From a virus, in IMG/VR virus record IMGVR_UViG_3300037493_000097, positions 1-27,657 of that record: DNA of 27,657 bases. The stretch is one strand, 5' to 3'. Of this stretch, positions 15,097 through 22,975 are shown one piece after another (the first letter of the stretch is position 1; each line of letters begins with the position of its first letter). Made by a program: the position numbers and the translations under genes. The notes beneath the pieces were generated by a model. It ran no database searches and was not told where the DNA came from. It saw only the letters and a list, made by a program, of their open reading frames with translations.

Positions 15097-16560
15097 ATGG
15101 AAACCAAACCTTATAACCTCCAATCCCCGGAGCAGATCGCCAAGGATTACGGTGGCAACAAGCAGAAGATTGCCGAAGCCATGCAGATGGGTATTCTTGA
15201 CCCTACGGCTGGCACGATGGCGGGTATGTTTATTGACCGCATGCGCTCCGCTGCCCAGATGGAAGCTGCTCCGCAGCAGACTGTAGCCCAGCAGGTTATG
15301 GCACCGCAGCAGCAAATGCCGCCACAGGGTGCTCCGCAAGGTGCTACCCCTCCGGGCGCTGGCGCAATGCCGCCTGCTCCTCCCGCTGGTCTTGGTGCTA
15401 CACCAGAAGCCGCAGCGATGGCTCCGCAGATGCCACCAATGGGTGCTCCCCCTCCGCAAGGTGGGCCGGGTATGGCTGAAGGTGGTATGGTCCCTCCTTA
15501 CGCCTCGGGCGGTGGGCTTTCTGATATGCCGCTTCCTGATGGTATGTTCGACGAACCCAGCAACGGTGGGTTTAACGACGGCTATGCTGGCGGCGGTATG
15601 GTTGCGTTTGCTGGTTCCGGCCTTGTTAAAGATAAAAATAAAGGTATCGCGGCCCTCCTTGCAAACCCTGAGGAAGAGGAAGAGGAAGAAACGATATATA
15701 GCTCCCCCGAGGAGGTTGTAGCAGAACAGTCCGGAGCTATTGTAGCTTCTGGCGAGAAAGCGCCTACAGTGAACCCCCTGTCTATGCAGGGTAAGGCTTT
15801 CGCACCATCTCCTGACATACTTGCACGGTTTAAACAGAACGTACTTGGCAGCAGCGATCTAGCTGACGAATTGTCGCCACGTGCGACCAAGAGGGCGCAA
15901 CAGCTTGAAGCACTCCTTGACGAGGAGATGAGTCCAGAAGCGCTGAAATCTCGGCGTAAGGAAGACATGTGGATGGCCCTTGGCCAAATCGGCGCAAAGA
16001 TGGCGACGACACCGGGTTCCCTTCTTCAAGCTGCCAGTGCGGGTATTGGTGAAGCTCTGCCGGGTATTGCGGCTAGCGCCAAGGAACGCCGTGGCGCGAA
16101 ACGTAATCTAGTCAAGGAACTGCTCTCGGAAGAGCGGTTGAGCAACAAGGAACTTGCAGACCGCTTCAACATGTCTCTCGATATGGTTGTCAAGGGTATC
16201 GTTCCGCTTGAAGAAGCGTTCCAAGACCGGAACTTCCGTGATCGGTGGGAGAAACTAGGTCGTGAGAGCCAAGAGCGTATTGCTAACATCAATGCCGCTG
16301 CGGGGATTCAATCTCAGCAGATTTCTACGTCAGGCCAGATTCAAGTTGGGGGTATGGACCTCCAAGCGCGTAGAGGTGCTTTCTATAGCAGTACTTTAGA
16401 CGACTTTAGGAAGAACGCGGCGAATGACCCAGATTACCTAAATATTGTCAAATCCAAGGGAATTAACGCTGGGTTAAGATATCTGCAAAACGAAGCCGAC
16501 AAGGTTACTACTCGTGTGTTTGGCGCTGGTAGCAACGACCCCGCAGGTCTACGTCCATAA
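15097..16560 (+). CDS. Putative internal virion protein
   Basis: A 487-residue protein starting two bases after the previous stop. The N-terminus has SPEQIAKDYGGNKQKIAEAM and GILDPTAGTMAGMFIDRMR, a block I recall from structural modules of aquatic podoviruses. A Pro/Gln/Gly/Met-rich low-complexity section follows (about 60-165) with MAEGGMVPPY and AGGGMVAFAG. Then comes an acidic run (EEEEEEET) at about 190 and a mostly helical C-terminal half (RRKEDMWMALGQIGAKMATTP, AAASAKERRGAKRNLVKELL-type stretches). It has no catalytic motif or signal peptide. Position between two giant virion genes suggests an internal core or ejection protein. The function is inferred. Confidence 0.68.
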   Translation: METKPYNLQSPEQIAKDYGGNKQKIAEAMQMGILDPTAGTMAGMFIDRMRSAAQMEAAPQQTVAQQVMAPQQQMPPQGAPQGATPPGAGAMPPAPPAGLGATPEAAAMAPQMPPMGAPPPQGGPGMAEGGMVPPYASGGGLSDMPLPDGMFDEPSNGGFNDGYAGGGMVAFAGSGLVKDKNKGIAALLANPEEEEEEETIYSSPEEVVAEQSGAIVASGEKAPTVNPLSMQGKAFAPSPDILARFKQNVLGSSDLADELSPRATKRAQQLEALLDEEMSPEALKSRRKEDMWMALGQIGAKMATTPGSLLQAASAGIGEALPGIAASAKERRGAKRNLVKELLSEERLSNKELADRFNMSLDMVVKGIVPLEEAFQDRNFRDRWEKLGRESQERIANINAAAGIQSQQISTSGQIQVGGMDLQARRGAFYSSTLDDFRKNAANDPDYLNIVKSKGINAGLRYLQNEADKVTTRVFGAGSNDPAGLRP

Positions 16561-16580
16561 CACTTAACAGGTAGGAAAAT

Positions 16581-19500
16581 ATGGGCACTCTCGCCGACTT
16601 CCGTCGCCAGTATCCTCAATACGACGACATGAACGACGTCGAGTTGGCGGATGCGCTACATAAAAAATATTACTCGGACCTGCCTAAGGCGGATGTCTTT
16701 AAGCGTCTCGAGGTAAAAGCGCCTGCTCCTGCTCCCGTAGCAGCCCCCGTGGCGGCTGCGCCTAGTGTAAATACCGCTGAAGCGCGGCTACAAGCTCGTC
16801 AGCCGTTAAAGGCTGTGGAAGCTCCGGGGATATTTGATTACTTCACCAACCGCCAAGCTGCGATAAAACAAACACGCGAACGCACTGCATATATGCAGGA
16901 GCTTGGGCAGCGTGGAGCGTTGGAGGATATTAAAACCCAAACTGGGTTCTTTGATCGCCTTGGAGATTTCTTCTCCAGAGGGCTTCTGTCTACGACATCA
17001 AGTATAAAAGATGCCCAACGTGCTATCGAAACTGACCCTGAACTCAAAAAGCAGTTCACGGAAGAAGCCCGACGTTTTGCAGCCGACAAGGGCGTAGAGA
17101 TAAAGGGTGAAACCACTAAGGAAGACCTAGAGAAAGACTTCTTACGCAATGTTATACCCTATGTGGTTGAAGGTATAGCAGGTGCTATACCCGGCACGCT
17201 TGCTGCTGCTGTACCTATACCCGGTTTAGGGTTGGCCCAGAACTTCGGGGGTCAAGCTCGGGAAGCAACAGAACTGGAAGGGCGGCAAGACGTAGAGTTT
17301 TCAGACCTAGTTAAAGCAGCACCCGGAGCACTTGCTGTTACCGCGCTGGATCAGTTTGGTTTGGGTGGTATTCTTGCTGCTCCGGCTAAGACAGCACTTG
17401 GCCGTACTGGTAAAGCGGGGTTAATTGAAGGCGCTACCGAATTTATCCAGTCAGCCATTGAGTATATTAGCCCACGGGTCGTAACTGGGTCGGATATCGA
17501 CGCTGGGGAAATGTTTGAGCAGGCGGCACTCGGTGCGCTCGTTGGTGGCGGCATGGGTGGCGGCCTGCGTGGTAGTATAGAAACCGTCAACGCAGCGGTT
17601 AATCGAGGTAAGAAAGAAGCCACAACCGAGACAAACTTGGCGGATTCTCCTCAGGTCGAACAGGAATATCTACGGCTACTGACCGCTGAGACGCAAGCGC
17701 TGCGCGATCAAAACCCTAAATTAACCCAGCGCCAAGCGTTTAACCAAGCCGTCAAGGGCGCAGGTAAGCTGTACGATACAGCAATCGTTAACACTATGCT
17801 TGGCCCGGAAGGAGAAGCCGATGTCGCATCCGATGTTGATACCGGAATGGATGTCGTCGGAGGAGTTGGAGCAGGCGTTGCTCCTGATATCGAATCCTCG
17901 GCAGCCACAACTGGTACCCCAGACCTTGGAGAAGCTGTCACAGGAGGACTGGAGCGACCTGTTCCTAGCGTATCAGTTCCTGATGTTGGCGAGGGAGCGG
18001 GAGTCGATACACTAACGGCTGCGCCTGAAATAACCACACCCACGCCTGTGTTTGATATCACGCCGATCATGGAAGCCCCCACGCGGAAAGAGCGTACTTC
18101 GGCTGCTAAATACATCGCGTCCGACATCGTTATTGCTACGCCTGAACTACAAGGACTACCCGCAAAAACATACGGCCAAGCCGTCAACCAGATGGTGAAT
18201 GCAGCCAGCCGTGGCGAGCAGTTTGATCCTGTCGATATTATATATAAGGTAGCAGAGATAGAGCGCCCTGCACCTGCTGCGCCCGCGCCCGCGTTTGAAC
18301 CTATGGCTGCGCCCGTTGTTCCGGCTGCGCCCTCCGTTGACGACGTGGCTGTGGCTCCTGTTAAGGCTGCCATTGAAGCAGCCGCTGCGCCTACCCCTAC
18401 TGCTAGTCCTATTCCGACTTTGGCCCAAGCCAGTGCGCGTGAAGTGGGGATCACACCTACGCCTCCACCACCTGTGGCTGCTGCGTCTACACCTCCACCT
18501 GCTACGCCTGATATAACGGCTCCGCCTGTGGCGGCTGCGCCTGATATAACGGCTCCGCCTACACCTCCACCTACTACGCCTGATATAACGGCTCCGCCTG
18601 CTACGCCAGCACCTGTAGAGCCTCCGCCTGCTCCTCCAGCCCAACGTACCATGAACGACATGGCTGGTATCGGTACGGTAAACCCAGACAACACCAATGA
18701 GGTGTTGGTTGGAGGTGGTGGCATCCAGCTTACGCCATTGGCAGATAATATCCTCAAGGTGGATAGCCTGCGCGCAGTCGAGACGGGTGGTGGCCGTAAG
18801 GCCATGGAGCAGCTTATCGAAGTGGCAGACGCCAACGGTACCGAGCTTCAGCTTAGCCCCGAGCCGTTTGCGGCTGAAGCGGGCAAAGAGATGACGCCGA
18901 CTGAGCTTACCGGATGGTATAGTGGGTTTGGTTTCCAAGAACAACCTGACGGCACCATGGTGCGTCCGGCCCCAACTGCTGCACCTCCTACTATAACGCC
19001 AACGGCTGCGGCGACCCCACAGGAAATCCTAACGGACCTCGAAAGTTTTGCTGTTTCCGAGGCGCAAGACCGGGACCTTGACCAAGACGCGTTCCTTGAA
19101 GGTGTAGATGACATCCGCAATGGCCGCGAACCGATGTCTTACCAAGACGCACTCAAAGCCTATGGTTCTTCTGGTAAATTCCAAATCGGCGATCCGAATG
19201 CCGCTGTAGCCAGTTCTCGTATAGCTGGAGCACAGTGGGCACAGGAACGTGTCGCCGAAGCGCAAGCTGCTGCGCCAGTTGTACAGGAACCTGTACAAGA
19301 AGCTGCTCCTACGCCAGCACCCGCAGAGGTTGCGTCCGAGGTTCCTCCTACTGCGGCTCCTCCGGGTGCGCCGCCTATCCCACCTGCGGCTCCGCCCGCG
19401 ACTGGTGGTCCGAGTGGACCTGCACCTAAAAAACCTAAAGTTGTTTCCAATGGTAAGCCGGTCGTCCTAACCGCAGCGCAAACGCGCACGGCATTGGCTA

Positions 19501-22500
19501 AGGCTAAGGCTATTCGGGAAAAGATGAACCGCATCCAGAAGCGGATTGCATCCACCAACGATACGGCTGACGTTCTGAGTGGTGGCATTGACCTCGTCAA
19601 ACTGGCGCGTGGCGACAAGGAAAACTGGGCACTGTTGCGTGGGGCCATTGACACCGTTGATGTTGGTAAGTGGCAGTTGATCCTGCCAACCCTCTCGACC
19701 GAGGACATCTTCCGTATTCTCAAGGGGCGCATTCCGGGCCTCACTGAGGCCGACCGGATTATCCAACAAGACGTTACCCGCTTCCAGACCAAGGAATATT
19801 TAAAGCTCGCCGATGAGTTGGAGCAGGTCGCTGACTTCCTGAAGAAATACCCGAAGGCCGCACAGGCTCTATCGGACCTTGAGTTCGCCACCGTGGCGTA
19901 TCAGGTGGACCCGACCAAGGCCAACAATGCTGAAGAATACTTCGCCAAGGTCGATGGAAAGGCCAAGGAGATCAGGGCACAAATCAAGGCCGAGAAAGAC
20001 CCTAAGAAAAAAGGGCGTCTTGAGGCGAAGCTTAAGAACCGGTTCAAAGATATCGAGAGCGTATATAAAGGCGTTCCCGGTGACGAGCGCGTCGTCGGCT
20101 GGCGTGACCTTGGCCGTCCGGAGTTTGGTGGTGGTAAAGGCCGTGAAATTTTCAAGCTCCTGCGGGATGGCCATCGGCGCGACTTGGAAGCCAAGTATGA
20201 TGCGCTTCGTGCGCGTCTCATGGAAACCAAGAAAGAAGAGGACCTCGACGACGCGCTGGAGAAGCTCGAAGCGCAGTTCAAACCGGCACGGGAGCAGGTC
20301 ATCTACTTCCCAGCCATGCGTTTTGGCTCCTACTACGCACGTGTAGGCACGGGGGCTAATAGCATCTTCAAGATGTTTGACTCTGCAACGAAGCGCAACC
20401 AGTTCGTCCAAGTGATGCAGTCACGGGGCGACGAAGTCACTGATACTGGTAATGTGGAAGACCTCCGCAATCAGTTTGGCCAGATGACGGGCGGTCCACT
20501 GAAGGAAGTTCTTGACCTGTTTGACGGCGATCAGAAGGACATTGGCGCACTCAAGAGCCAAGTCTTCGATCTCTGGCTTCAGACCATGTCGGCTGGCGAT
20601 ATGCGTAAGCACATGGCTCCCCGTAAGATGCGCGCTGGTTATAGCACCGACATCCTGAAAAACTTTGCTAACTTCCGGCGCTCGTCCATTAACGATGTGA
20701 AACGCGCCAAGTTTGGCTACAAGCTGCGTACGGAAATCTCACGTGCTAAGGACGGCCTCGAAGGTGCATCTGACCGCGAAAAGATGAATGCCTTCATTAA
20801 GGAAATTGAGCTTCGCACATTGAGCGACCTGATGCCTCCCGAGCGGGGCAACCCCTATTGGGAGGGTGCTATCGAGCTTGGTAATAAGATGGCCTTCTAC
20901 CAGTATCTGGCTAACCCTAAGACTGCGCTCATCCAGCTTACGCAACTTCATATCGTGGCGCTCCCGATACTGGCCCAGAAGTACGGCTCGGCCAAGGCCA
21001 CTGCTGCGTTAGCTAAGTATGGGTTCTCCAGTCTTGGTGGTTTTGTTGTCAGCCCATTGAAGGCAATTAAGCGTGAGGATGGTAGCTTTACCTTTGACTG
21101 GGAGCAGCCTAACCTGCTCGACAACCCGATCTCGGCGTTGAAAGAAGAAAGCGACCCAGAACTCTACGAAGTATTGTCGGACGGGTGGAACGAAGGCCGT
21201 GACCTAAACCTTTGGATGGACACCTTTGCCAACCAGATTGGCGGCTACGGTAATACTGACCCCCAGCAAAGCAGTGCTCTTCAGGAGCTTATGAAGGGCC
21301 GTGTTCACACGGCTGCTTGGCGCGGTACGACTTTTGCTTTCGAGGCCATGGGTACGCTCATGCACCAGATGGAGCGCGTAAACCGCGAAGCTACCTATAT
21401 GGCTGCGCTGGAACTGGCATATCGGGAGAACAAGAAGAAGGGCCAGACCCACGCCGAGGCAAAGAAGAACGCTATTGAGGCGGCTGTGGAGACCACACTG
21501 GCGGCTACGTTTGACTTCTCGTCGTACAACAAGCCGCGTATCCTCAACACAGGGGTGGGGCGTCTGGCGGGGCAGTTTATGAGCTACCCGTATATGATGA
21601 CGTCGCTGTTGGCACGGAATATGTACACGGCGATCAAGGTTGGTGAGCTTGAACCCGGAGAGCGGAAAGCCGCCATCCAGACTGCGACTGGTGCACTTTT
21701 CAACATCGGCCTCTATGCAGGTCTCACCGGAGTGCCGTTGTATGGCCTCTCCACTACCATCGCCAGTATGTTGTTATGGGCGTTTGGTGATGACGATGAG
21801 GAAGAAGGCGGTCTAAGCTACCTCGACGAAGACGGCAACATCAAGGCCACCTATAATGTTGATTGGTGGTTCCGGAACGTCTGGATTCCTAAGTTCCTTG
21901 GGTTGGATGGCACATCCGCTAACCTCTTTGGTATGGATGACGACACGGCTGAACTAGTGGCGCGCTCACTTGAGAAAGGGCCGATCTCGGCCATCACTGA
22001 TATCGACCTAGCCAACTCGGTAGCGTTGGACTTCATGTTCTTTATGCCGAGGGAATCTCGTGCTGACACGCCAGAGGGCAAGGTGGTGGACTACACGTTC
22101 AGCGCCATCACTGGCGCGGCTGGCAATATGGTCATGGACTACATCAAGGCCGGTAAGGACCTTATGAACGGCTACACTGGCCGCGCTCTGGAGAAACTAC
22201 CAAAGCTGTTTAGTAACGTCGCCAAGGCTAACCGCTTCGCTAACGAGGGCCAGACAAACTATGCCCGTGAATTGGTTGGTATGGATGCGGACTTCTGGAG
22301 TAGCGACAAGGTTATCCTTCAAGCCCTTGGGTTTGCCTCAACCGAAGCCGACCAGAAACAACAGCAGAACTATGAAGCCAAGTCTATCAACGTCAAGGTC
22401 GAGAAGGCTCGTGCGGACTTCTTGGATAAACTACGTAAGACTGCGCTCGACCGCTACCAGTACGGTAGTACCCCAGAAACGGATGCTGCGCAGCAGCAGA

Positions 22501-22694
22501 TCGTAAAGGACTGGGTCGAGTTCAACCAGACCTATCCAACTCACACTATCGGGATAGACTCGTTCTACGAAGTCCAGAGCAACGCGGTGAATGGCGCTGT
22601 TGAGAGCTACGGCACTCGTGGATTGCCACTGGATGAGAAGACCCCATACCTGCGCGACCTATATCTGCGCCGCCTCGAAACTGAAAATCAATAA
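16581..22694 (+). CDS. Giant internal virion / polyvalent protein of PLxRFG type with GNAT-like domain
   Basis: A 2037-residue protein with AGGTAGG before ATG. The order is: N-terminal helical motif LADFRRQYPQYDDMNDVELA (2-43); Ala/Pro linker; a hydrophobic, probably membrane-active part at about 188-345 (AGAIPGTLAAAVPIPGLGL, LIEGATEFIQSAIEYI); low-complexity linker to 690, with PDITAPP three times; a GNAT-like piece at 691-793 (GGGRKAMEQLIEVADANGTELQL, ending GWYSGFGF); a second linker; and a long helical C-terminal part. FDFSSYNKPRILNTGVGRLAGQF with MTSLLARNMY near 1645-1680 resembles the PLxRFG motif region of large phage proteins, and a hydrophobic stretch (1697-1735) follows. It is probably ejected with DNA. 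A separate gene is nested at 17821-18015. Confidence 0.75.
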   Translation: MGTLADFRRQYPQYDDMNDVELADALHKKYYSDLPKADVFKRLEVKAPAPAPVAAPVAAAPSVNTAEARLQARQPLKAVEAPGIFDYFTNRQAAIKQTRERTAYMQELGQRGALEDIKTQTGFFDRLGDFFSRGLLSTTSSIKDAQRAIETDPELKKQFTEEARRFAADKGVEIKGETTKEDLEKDFLRNVIPYVVEGIAGAIPGTLAAAVPIPGLGLAQNFGGQAREATELEGRQDVEFSDLVKAAPGALAVTALDQFGLGGILAAPAKTALGRTGKAGLIEGATEFIQSAIEYISPRVVTGSDIDAGEMFEQAALGALVGGGMGGGLRGSIETVNAAVNRGKKEATTETNLADSPQVEQEYLRLLTAETQALRDQNPKLTQRQAFNQAVKGAGKLYDTAIVNTMLGPEGEADVASDVDTGMDVVGGVGAGVAPDIESSAATTGTPDLGEAVTGGLERPVPSVSVPDVGEGAGVDTLTAAPEITTPTPVFDITPIMEAPTRKERTSAAKYIASDIVIATPELQGLPAKTYGQAVNQMVNAASRGEQFDPVDIIYKVAEIERPAPAAPAPAFEPMAAPVVPAAPSVDDVAVAPVKAAIEAAAAPTPTASPIPTLAQASAREVGITPTPPPPVAAASTPPPATPDITAPPVAAAPDITAPPTPPPTTPDITAPPATPAPVEPPPAPPAQRTMNDMAGIGTVNPDNTNEVLVGGGGIQLTPLADNILKVDSLRAVETGGGRKAMEQLIEVADANGTELQLSPEPFAAEAGKEMTPTELTGWYSGFGFQEQPDGTMVRPAPTAAPPTITPTAAATPQEILTDLESFAVSEAQDRDLDQDAFLEGVDDIRNGREPMSYQDALKAYGSSGKFQIGDPNAAVASSRIAGAQWAQERVAEAQAAAPVVQEPVQEAAPTPAPAEVASEVPPTAAPPGAPPIPPAAPPATGGPSGPAPKKPKVVSNGKPVVLTAAQTRTALAKAKAIREKMNRIQKRIASTNDTADVLSGGIDLVKLARGDKENWALLRGAIDTVDVGKWQLILPTLSTEDIFRILKGRIPGLTEADRIIQQDVTRFQTKEYLKLADELEQVADFLKKYPKAAQALSDLEFATVAYQVDPTKANNAEEYFAKVDGKAKEIRAQIKAEKDPKKKGRLEAKLKNRFKDIESVYKGVPGDERVVGWRDLGRPEFGGGKGREIFKLLRDGHRRDLEAKYDALRARLMETKKEEDLDDALEKLEAQFKPAREQVIYFPAMRFGSYYARVGTGANSIFKMFDSATKRNQFVQVMQSRGDEVTDTGNVEDLRNQFGQMTGGPLKEVLDLFDGDQKDIGALKSQVFDLWLQTMSAGDMRKHMAPRKMRAGYSTDILKNFANFRRSSINDVKRAKFGYKLRTEISRAKDGLEGASDREKMNAFIKEIELRTLSDLMPPERGNPYWEGAIELGNKMAFYQYLANPKTALIQLTQLHIVALPILAQKYGSAKATAALAKYGFSSLGGFVVSPLKAIKREDGSFTFDWEQPNLLDNPISALKEESDPELYEVLSDGWNEGRDLNLWMDTFANQIGGYGNTDPQQSSALQELMKGRVHTAAWRGTTFAFEAMGTLMHQMERVNREATYMAALELAYRENKKKGQTHAEAKKNAIEAAVETTLAATFDFSSYNKPRILNTGVGRLAGQFMSYPYMMTSLLARNMYTAIKVGELEPGERKAAIQTATGALFNIGLYAGLTGVPLYGLSTTIASMLLWAFGDDDEEEGGLSYLDEDGNIKATYNVDWWFRNVWIPKFLGLDGTSANLFGMDDDTAELVARSLEKGPISAITDIDLANSVALDFMFFMPRESRADTPEGKVVDYTFSAITGAAGNMVMDYIKAGKDLMNGYTGRALEKLPKLFSNVAKANRFANEGQTNYARELVGMDADFWSSDKVILQALGFASTEADQKQQQNYEAKSINVKVEKARADFLDKLRKTALDRYQYGSTPETDAAQQQIVKDWVEFNQTYPTHTIGIDSFYEVQSNAVNGAVESYGTRGLPLDEKTPYLRDLYLRRLETENQ
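17821..18015 (+). CDS. Nested out-of-frame 64-residue protein inside the giant gene
   Basis: This frame lies wholly within the giant gene, shifted by one base. AAGGAG (17809-17814) ends 6 bases before ATG, close to ideal. The product starts MSHPMLIPEWMSSEELEQAL, continues LLISNPRQPQLVPQTLEKLS and QEDWSDLFLAYQFLMLARER, and ends ESIH. This is a compact protein with two amphipathic helices and a Pro-rich middle, not the low-complexity product expected of a chance frame. It resembles, from memory, stand-alone small proteins of cyanophage-like viruses ending in an E-K/R-E-x-S-x-x-H tail. By my count 51 of 64 codons end in G or C, unlike the covering frame here. Function unknown; a search of short phage proteins would decide it. 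Confidence 0.6.
   Translation: MSHPMLIPEWMSSEELEQALLLISNPRQPQLVPQTLEKLSQEDWSDLFLAYQFLMLARERESIH
18506..18599 (+). repeat. Three exact 22-bp repeats encoding PDITAPP in the giant protein linker
   Basis: Identical 22-bp copies lie at 18506-18527, 18539-18560 and 18578-18599, 33 and 39 bp apart. They encode a Pro-rich linker. Spacings are multiples of three, so gain or loss of a copy keeps the frame. Confidence 0.9.
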
Positions 22695-22727
22695 AAAGAC
22701 CCCCGGCTGAGTGAGCAACCGGGGGTC
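22693..22727 (-). terminator. Intrinsic terminator of the leftward replication operon
   Basis: GACCCCCGG (22698-22706) pairs perfectly with CCGGGGGTC (22719-22727), a 9-bp GC-rich stem with a 12-base loop. Read on the minus strand, the stem is followed at once by five T residues (22697-22693). On the plus strand it is followed by GGGAGTG, with no T tract. The T tract overlaps the stop codon of the giant gene. It sits between two converging transcription units. Confidence 0.85.
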
Positions 22728-22780
22728 GGGGAGTGATGCGTTTAGCAACTGGAAGGAGCAAACTTCCGACGCCCTCATAA

Positions 22781-22975
22781 CTATTTTCGCCAGACGCGTA
22801 AACCCCTAATCCCATTTTCGATAGAGGGCTTGACCAACACCTTGATACGTAGGCGCTTGAGGACCACCATTAGTTGTGTCCGAGCGCGTGTTTGGTCGAG
22901 GCAGGGGAAGAACATAGAAGCCCCCTTCCGGAATGCGCGCCAGTTAATTTCGTAGGTTACCCCCTCAATCTGCAT
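22781..22975 (-). CDS. Small conserved phage protein downstream of primase-helicase
   Basis: A 64-residue basic protein. The start ATG at 22975 lies inside the last codons of the primase-helicase gene (11-base overlap, different frame), so translation is probably coupled; a longer upstream start would overlap much more and adds a low-quality N-terminus. The sequence EGVTYEINWRAFRKGASMFF, PCLD, then LKRLRIKVLVKPSIENGIRG and LRVWRK matches a compact alpha/beta pattern ('YEvNW.aFrrG.SfFiPcLd ... G.RvWR') I recall from aquatic podovirus replication modules. Its role is unknown; the basic charge and place suggest nucleic-acid metabolism. Last gene before the terminator. Confidence 0.75.
   Translation of the reverse strand: MQIEGVTYEINWRAFRKGASMFFPCLDQTRARTQLMVVLKRLRIKVLVKPSIENGIRGLRVWRK

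Noticed and set aside
15329-15721. 130-codon plus-strand frame nested in the 487-residue protein gene
   Set aside because: Product is Leu/Arg/Val biased, as expected from shifting Pro/Ala/Gln codons. It has none of the protein-like quality of the nested frame at 17821-18015.
17708-18835. 375-codon open frame on the minus strand within the giant gene
   Set aside because: The product is Gly/Ala/Ser/Val low complexity and follows from the Pro/Ala/Thr-rich linker on the plus strand.
18156-18944. 262-codon open frame on the minus strand within the giant gene
   Set aside because: Its product is an Arg/Ser/His-rich repeat that mirrors the linker repeats; it looks like no real protein.
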